Shown: piece by piece, positions 58,640 to 64,000 of the stretch
Numbering within the stretch: position 1 is the stretch's first letter
How the letters are laid out: each line of letters opens with the position of its first letter
Assembly: GCF_954871325.1 (NCBI RefSeq)
Contig: NC_088775.1
Location: forward strand, 42,571,561 to 42,635,560
Length of the DNA stretch: 64,000 nt
Source: Gordionus sp. m RMFG-2023
Lineage: Eukaryota; Nematomorpha; Gordioida; Chordodea; Parachordodidae
Direction: 5' to 3'
Notes under the pieces: generated by a model
Database searches by the model: none
Told to the model about the DNA's origin: nothing
Seen by the model: the letters and a program-made list of their open reading frames with translations, nothing else
Made by a program: the position numbers and the translations under genes

Positions 58640-59145
58640 ACATAAACATAACATAATCGTTATTTTTGAACATTTTTTAAATTTTTTAGGTGAAAATATA
58701 TGTTGTAAAGATGTAAAAATAAAATTTCAGTGAAGATGTACCATCATAAAAAAACATTAATTGTCATAATCGTTATTTTTAAAAAGTACATTGGTAAAAA
58801 TATATATATTGTAAATGTGTTAAAATAAAATTTCAGTGAAGATGTACCATAGAAGAGTGACAATTGTCATAATCATTATATTTTTAACTTTTTTGAATTA
58901 ATTTAAAGTAAATAGCTAAAAATATATATTGTAAAAAAATAAAATTTCAGTGAAGATGTACCATAGAAAAGTGACAATTGACATAATCGTTATTTGTGAA
59001 CTTTTTTGAATTTTTTTAAAACAAATAGGTAAAAATATATATTGTAAAGAAGTTAAAATAAAATTTCAGTGACAATTGTCAATCGTTATTTGCGAACTTT
59101 TATGAATTTTTTTAAAACAAATAGGTAAAAATATTGTTATGAATT
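58640..59145. repeat. Tandem array of a ~110-bp unit, four to five copies
   Basis: Shared phrases are cataatcgttattt, aataggtaaaaatatatattg, aaaataaaatttcagtgaag and atgtaccatagaa-agtgacaattg, repeated at about 100-115-bp spacing. The last copies are shorter. It directly follows the 22-bp array. Confidence 0.85.
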
Positions 59146-59503
59146 CAAATTCAAATTCAACTTTTTATTTTTCGTAATTCAACTTATATTACATTTTATT
59201 TTTCGTAACCTTACTTTTTGTTATTTTTTTTAATCATATATATTCTAATTTTATATAGTATATATACTATATGTAAAAAGAGAAAAAGGAGTTAATAAAA
59301 TACATTTTTACTTACTTGCACGTTTATCATGATTCTCTTCATGGTGCTCCATGTTAGGCATAAAAAAACTCGCTTCATTTTTTTTAAAAATAAAATTTTT
59401 CTCTGTAAATATGATTAATAAAAAAAATTATGAAACGGTACAAATAATTTCTATATAAAAAAGAAAAAAAAAAGGTAAAATCATTTTTGATATTATTTCT
59501 ATC
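59146..59503. other. Leader region before the RRM-like ORF
   Basis: AT-rich, with an attcaa triplet-like repeat at 59145 and purine runs (agagaaaaaggag at 59278). No clear LTR or primer site is seen. Confidence 0.35.
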
Positions 59504-59740
59504 ATGTTTGCTTTTAAACTCTTCAACATTCCTCATGAAATTTCTATTTACGACATATTGTTTGATTTAACTTATAACTGCGATGTAAACTACTCTAGAA
59601 TACGGGGTACCGAAGATGTTTTATTTGAGCTTGTAAACCTCAAAGACATGATAAATTGTTTTGAGTTATTAAATGGCAAACATTACGTGTACAATGAGTC
59701 AGAATTCATCGAATTAAATTGTATGTTTGTCAAAATATAA
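59504..59740 (+). CDS. Small RRM-like protein, 78 codons
   Basis: Opens with MFAFKLFNIPHEISI and ends LNCMFVKI. The order of likely elements fits an RNA recognition motif: strand 1 FKLFNIP (RNP2-like), helix ISIYDILFDL, strand VNYSRIRG, strand EDVLFELVN at the RNP1 position, helix LKDMINCFELLNGKHY and final strand IELNCMFV. 'LLNGK' after the second helix is common in RRMs. The RNP1 aromatic pattern is only partly kept (F at VLFEL). It lies 54 bp upstream of, and in the same frame as, a Gag-like ORF, separated by stops. It might supply RNA binding for a retrotransposon or be a chance fold. Its codons look constrained, but that was not tested. Confidence 0.4.
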   Translation: MFAFKLFNIPHEISIYDILFDLTYNCDVNYSRIRGTEDVLFELVNLKDMINCFELLNGKHYVYNESEFIELNCMFVKI

Positions 59741-59794
59741 AATGTTAAAATACAAAATGTTATAATTTTAATATATATGATTTACTAATAAAAT

Positions 59795-60405
59795 ATGGAA
59801 ATAAAACTAGAGTATATACACAAAATTCCTAAATTAGTTGGACCACTTACTGAGATTTATTTTGATAGAATATTAAGTTATTTTTCGACCAGCACATTAT
59901 CGGACTCTATTAAAATAAATACTTTGCTTAATAATTTATCAGACGAGGTTTTTGACAATATTAAATCAATTTGTTCTGATACCGACATACTAGATCTTAA
60001 AATTGTAACTAAAAAATTAACTTACCTTTTACCTGTGCAAGATAAAAACACTTTAATTAATAAATTTAATTTATTACAGCAGAACTCGTCTGAGAGTTTC
60101 ATACTGTGGTACATTAGAGTATCTAAACTGCATAAAATCGGACGACAGTAGATTAAAAGAAAAATTACGTACATCTACCTTAAATGATAAAATAAAATAT
60201 AAATTTTGTAAAAATATTAGCTTAACATTAAATGAGATGGTGGAGTTAGGGATTAAGTTAGACAGCATCAGCGATAAGTCAGATGTTGATAATATAAGTT
60301 ATATAAATAACGACAAAAAGACCGATAAAGATAAAAACTTTTACAATAAAAATAGAAACGACAACAATAATTATTTTAGACCTGATAATAATTTTAGAAA
60401 TTGTT
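59795..60405 (+). pseudogene. Gag-like ORF, paralogue of the Ty3 gag downstream
   Basis: MEIKLEYIHKIPKLVGPLTE opens the frame, then FDNIKSICSDTDILDLKI, LINKFNLLQQNSSESFILWY and, after one frameshift near 60135, SDDSRLKEKLRTSTLNDKIK and an Asn/Lys-rich end NKNRNDNNNYFRPDNN. These align in order with the gag at 60984 (IKLKSICSPTDFINPSI; NESYINWVSRL; SDSRVIEKVK). It ends at 60405, exactly where the next LTR starts. It is probably the 5' part of a related element cut by that insertion. One frameshift only, so it is not old. Confidence 0.65.
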
Positions 60406-60501
60406 AAACAGTGACACTCATGTATTTTATCTTAACTTTAAAAAATTGTTATGTTAAACAGTGACACTCATGTATTTTATCTTAACTTTAAAAAATTGTT
60501 T
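60402..60501. repeat. Two exact tandem copies of a 50-bp unit at the LTR start
   Basis: tgttaaacagtgacactcat at 60402 recurs at 60452, and the copies agree through aaaaaattgtt. The unit is the presumed first 50 bases of the LTR. Confidence 0.9.
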
Positions 60502-60862
60502 TTCTTTTACATCCTTAAGCTATTTATGGCGTAACTTAATATATTTCAAATGTAATAAGAATTGTTTCTTTCTTTTTGTTAAAAACAACTTTTATATTTT
60601 AAAAATCAATTTGTTTATAAACTAATATTAAATTTTATATTTTATAAATCAATTTACTTAATAAACTAATGTTCAATTTTTTATTTTAACTTTAAAAAAA
60701 AGATCAATTTATTATAAACTACATTAAATTAAATTGTCAATATATATAGGAAACTATTTTGAATTATGTGATCATATATTTTTTAAATTTAAATATCAAT
60801 AAATTGACGTAATATACGTTTATAACATTTGATTTCTGCCTTTGATTTCTGCAACCTTTTCA
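60402..60862 (+). repeat. 5' LTR of Ty3 element B (inferred)
   Basis: Starts TGTTAAACAGTGACACTC and ends CTGCAACCTTTTCA, followed at once by a primer-binding site. TG...CA ends fit an LTR of about 410-460 bp (the first 50 bp being duplicated). The matching 3' LTR would lie beyond the window, so this rests on the position of primer site and gag. Confidence 0.55.
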
Positions 60863-60872
60863 TGGTGGCAGC
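60863..60872 (+). promoter_or_regulatory. Primer-binding site matching tRNA-Leu
   Basis: TGGTGGCAGC is the complement of GCTGCCACCA, the mature 3' end of a common animal tRNA-Leu (remembered sequence). The match stops after ten bases. It sits directly after the LTR end CA. Confidence 0.6.
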
Positions 60873-60983
60873 ATCCTAAATTAAAATTTTCTAAAATATT
60901 AAATATAAATTAACTTCTTAAAATTTTTATAAAATCCAATACTATAAAATAGAAAAATTCAAGGATATTGTAAATTATAAATT

Positions 60984-62129
60984 ATGAAACAGACCTCAAA
61001 CAATAACGTTAATATTAATATTGAATTTCCAACATACACAGGTAATGGCGATGTTTTTCTAAGTCATTTCGAAGACATATTCAACGATGCTCAGATCTCT
61101 GATATCGAAAAAGCAGGATCCTCCACAAGAAGACTACCAGACGAAGAATACATCAAGCTCAAATCGATATGTTCACCTACCGATTTCATCAATCCATCGA
61201 TATTGATTGAAAAATTTAGGTTATTACACCCGAGGAAATCTACAAGTTCGAAATTGTTATTATTCAATGCAGCTGTACAAGGTAAAAATGAAAGTTACAT
61301 CAATTGGGTAAGTAGATTATGTATTTTACAAAATGAATGTTCGTTAAGCGATAGTAGAGTCATTGAAAAAGTAAAAATTTCATCAAATAGCAGAAGTATC
61401 AGGCAGAAAATTACGTTGAAAGAGAATATTACGTTAGCAGAAGTCTTTAGTTTAAGAGATAATTTTGAGGAGACAGAATTAAAAGAAAATATAATAGCTA
61501 AAGTTGAAAACATTTCTTTAAGTGAAAAGACTGAAGAAGAAACAAGCGTAAAACATTTGGAAAGACAAAGAGGCATAAAAGTTGAAGAAAACAAACAGGT
61601 GGTCAGATACGACGATAGACATAATCCACGATCGAATAACGATAAAAGACAACGATGGACAGCAAGAGGCCATGACTTTCAAAGAAATATTTATCAAGGA
61701 AATAGTTATAACCCCAGTTACCAAGGAAATAATTACAACCCTAGATATCAGAATTATAACGCGAATTATTAAAACGTCAGAGCAAACTATCCAGGATCGT
61801 ACAATAATTCTTCGAGATTTGATAATAGAGCTAGTTATAATAAAAATGACTATAATAATAATAGATTTAATAATGATTATAATTACAGATATAACAGACA
61901 TTATAACGATTCAAGATGTATTCAAAGATATAATGATAATCATAATATTGGAAATCGAGGAACTAATCAAGTATGCAATTGTAAATATCATAACAACGAC
62001 TATAATCAATCACGATATACAAATAAAGTAAACACTGTAAATATAGAAGAGATAAAAGAAGATGATAATGACAAACTAGAAAGAAAAGAATATAATTTAT
62101 ACAATTTAGACAATTTAGACATAAACAAT
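60984..62129 (+). pseudogene. Ty3-B gag with Asn/Tyr-rich nucleocapsid
   Basis: MKQTSNNNVNINIEFPTYTG starts the frame. The capsid-like part has SHFEDIFNDAQISDIEK, YIKLKSICSPTDFINPSI and NAAVQGKNESYINWVSRL. A Glu/Lys-rich stretch (LSEKTEEETSVKHLERQRG) leads into about 130 residues rich in Asn, Tyr and Arg (YQGNSYNPSYQGNNYNPRY). An in-frame TAA at 61770-61772 interrupts this part, and the frame then stays open into protease. No canonical C-x2-C-x4-H-x4-C knuckle is seen; VCNCKYHNND is the only Cys/His cluster. The TAA could be a mutated CAA or a read-through stop. Confidence 0.75.
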
Positions 62130-62888
62130 ATGGATACCGATAATAATTACACAGCTAACGATGCTTATAAGGTCACGGTATATTTGAACGACATGCCTAT
62201 TTTGATGCAGATCGACACCGGGTCAAAGTATAGTATTCTACCGATTCATATCGCGAAAAAGATTGGAGTAAAAATCTTAAATAAATCAGATATTAAATTA
62301 ACTGGTTATGATGGAAACACAATAAATGTTTTAGGAACTACCAAAGTCAAGGCAAAATTCGAAGACAAAAGTCAAATCTTAACTGCTTATGTAGTCCAGA
62401 GTGATAAGATTGCACTGTTAGGAAGGACCTGGATAGCAGTCTTTAGAAATATACTAGATAGATTTGTAAACTTAGTCGAAGAAGATTATGACAATACTAT
62501 TCAAGAACTGATCAAACAATGCGAGTCAAAACTTAGCAAGAAACCAATACTACGCAACTATGTCAAACTACATCTAAAACAAGGTGCTACACCGAAAATC
62601 ATACCTCCCAGGCGTGTACCTTATTCAAGAATTGACTTGGTTACAAAAGAACTACAGAAGTGGATAAGCGACAAAATAATCGAACCTGTTGAAGAGGTAA
62701 GATGGGCCAGTCCTCTCACTCCTGTTGTCAAGAGCGATGGTTCAATTCGGCTATGTGTTGACTTCAAGAATACTATTAATCCTGCGTTAGAGGATTTCAA
62801 GTACCCAATTCCACGCATCAATGACCTTATGGCAAAGTTATCGAAAGGCAAAAGAATCAAGAGATTTTCTCACTATTTCAACTCATAA
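62130..62888 (+). pseudogene. Ty3-B protease and N-terminal reverse transcriptase
   Basis: The aspartic protease core MQIDTGSKYSILPIH is intact (D-T-G), with ALLGRTWI as its flap-side/ILG-like end. RT begins with GATPKIIPPRRVPYSRIDLV, WASPLTPVVKSDGSIRLC and VDFKNTINPA, and runs to PIPRINDLMAKLSKGK. At about 62852 roughly 20 codons that should hold motif A (its catalytic Asp) are absent and the frame shifts. The enzyme made would be inactive. Confidence 0.8.
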
Positions 62889-64000
62889 AGGCTATTTCAG
62901 GTTTACAAGACTTCCGTTTGGATTAAAAACTTCGTCAGCAATATTCCAACAAACTATGGATAATATTTTCGGGAACATGAAAGACGTCGTGTTTTATATT
63001 GATGACTTATTGATTACTGGGGAGGATGATGAAGCTCACGTGAACAACATAAAAATGGTATTTGACAAAATATCAAAGTATGGGCTTACACCAAACTTCA
63101 CAAAGAGTATATTTTTTAAAAAAAAACTACGGTTTCTAGGTCACGATATAGACGACAATGGAATCCATCCGAACGCAGATAAAATAAAGGCTATTTCAAA
63201 TATGCCGGAACCTAAGACAAAAGAAGAGTTGGCAACTTTTTTGGGGATGGCGAGCTATTATCGAAAATTTCTGTGCAATTTTGCTGACATCGCCGATCCC
63301 TTATACAAAATAGTAAATAAAGACAAGTGGTAATGGGATAGTACACATCAAGAAAGCTTTGATTACCTAAAAAAACTCATAAGCACTCCGCCTACGTTAA
63401 ATTTTTATAACCCGGATCTACCAGTGGGCATTGCAACTGATGCTTCAAAGAAAGGTTTAGGCGCAGTCTTATTTCATATTGAGGGTGATGGCAAAGAAAA
63501 ACCCATCGCTTTCGCGTCAAGAGCACTTGAAATCAGAGTTAAATTATACCAGTATCGAAAGAGAAGCTTTGTCGGTAATTTACGCGGTTAAAAAATTCCA
63601 GGAGTATTTAATAGGCACAAGATTTGTAATAATTACCGACCACAAGCCACTCGTGTATATATTTACGAAGGGACTCAAGGACAATTCTTCCATATCAATG
63701 CGACTCCAAAAATGGAACTTGGCTATGGGAGCGCATGACTTTACGATAGTTCATAGACCCGGGAAACGAAATATTGTACCAGACTGTTTGTCCAGATTAC
63801 CACTAATGAATACAGAAGAGATGGTACAAAAGTTAGATGACGAAATAATTGATTACAATTTTTGGGACACACCAATAAATTTTAAAAGAATAGTTAAAGA
63901 AACTAATATTGATCAAGAACTAATGGAAGTAATCAACGATATAAGGAATCATGAGCAGATAAAGAACAAAACGTATAAAAATATGGTATTGGAATTGAGT
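62852..64000 (+). pseudogene. Ty3-B reverse transcriptase C-part and RNase H, cut by window end
   Basis: Resumes with ESRDFLTISTHKGYFRF, LPFGLKTSSAIFQQTMDN (motif B) and VVFYIDDLLITGED (motif C, YIDD intact, about 62990-63020), then LATFLGMASYYRKFL. A TAA at 63331-63333 falls where the sequence reads KDKW*WD. RNase H follows: PVGIATDASKKGLGAVLF, PIAFASRAL, a frameshift near 63525, then SIEREALSVIYAVKKFQEYL and IITDHKPLVYIF, with KRNIVPDCLSRLP as tether. The window ends in the linker before integrase. Confidence 0.85.

Larger units (their letters stand above)
60402..64000 (+). mobile_element. Ty3/gypsy LTR retrotransposon B, truncated by window end
   Basis: The order LTR, tRNA-Leu-type primer site, gag, protease, RT and RNase H on one strand is that of Ty3/gypsy elements. 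It is younger than the Ty3 copy at 12.3 kb: gag-protease-RT is one frame with a single stop over 1.9 kb. Later pol has one stop and two frame breaks. Integrase and the 3' LTR must lie past 64000. Confidence 0.85.

Noticed and set aside
61518-61901. Ile-rich minus-strand frame that could be called a membrane protein
   Set aside because: It is the antisense of the Asn/Tyr-rich gag region (aat/ata codons read as att/tat).
1-64000. tRNA or 5S rRNA genes
   Set aside because: I looked for T-loop-like GGTTCGAATCC and A-box patterns and recognised none; a covariance-model scan would be decisive.

Overview
The window is AT-rich nuclear DNA from a eukaryote, most likely an invertebrate animal. It holds one clear host gene: a complete 298-codon ribosomal protein L5 gene in seven exons. 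Five of its six introns are only 39-48 nt. Almost everything else recognisable is decayed transposable elements. I cannot name the species. Very short introns, low GC and many hAT elements would fit a compact-intron parasitic or basal metazoan (a myxozoan is one guess), but that is inference only.

Layout. 1-2390 is a reversed, broken reverse-transcriptase retroelement. 2551-2940 is a hAT fragment. 4.7-7.0 kb holds miniature inverted-repeat elements and a 110-bp tandem duplication. 9.1-10.6 kb is a hAT remnant. 10969-17710 is a large hAT with a perfect 8-bp target duplication; it contains a piggyBac transposase remnant and a 4.2-kb Ty3/gypsy element. 18.4-20.8 kb is a DUF4371-type hAT transposase gene with three tiny introns of host size. 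A second copy lies at 25.1-26.2 kb and a more distant one at 34-35.8 kb. 26.7-28.9 kb holds a long inverted repeat and another hAT. 33.3-33.7 kb is a 15-bp minisatellite. 40.2-44.0 kb has a hAT fragment, a Ty3-type 3' end and a satellite-like ~130-bp array.

RPL5 lies at 48620-49842, followed by a small pogo-like MITE. 51.2-57.7 kb is a nest of hAT elements. A KIAA1586-like hAT (52360-56635, exact 8-bp duplication) sits inside the transposase of a BED-finger hAT (51776-57742), beside the tail of a third. 58.3-59.1 kb has two tandem arrays. 59.5 kb to the window end has a small RRM-like ORF, a Gag-like ORF, and then a second Ty3/gypsy element (LTR, tRNA-Leu-type primer site, gag, protease, RT, RNase H) that runs off the edge.

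The mobile-element genes do not form a pathway. They record successive insertions. The useful signals are the insertion order, the short introns shared by host and transposon genes, and the unusual ORF pair at 59.5 kb. I recognised no tRNA or rRNA gene, CRISPR array or operon. All assignments come from reading motifs by eye; no database search was run.
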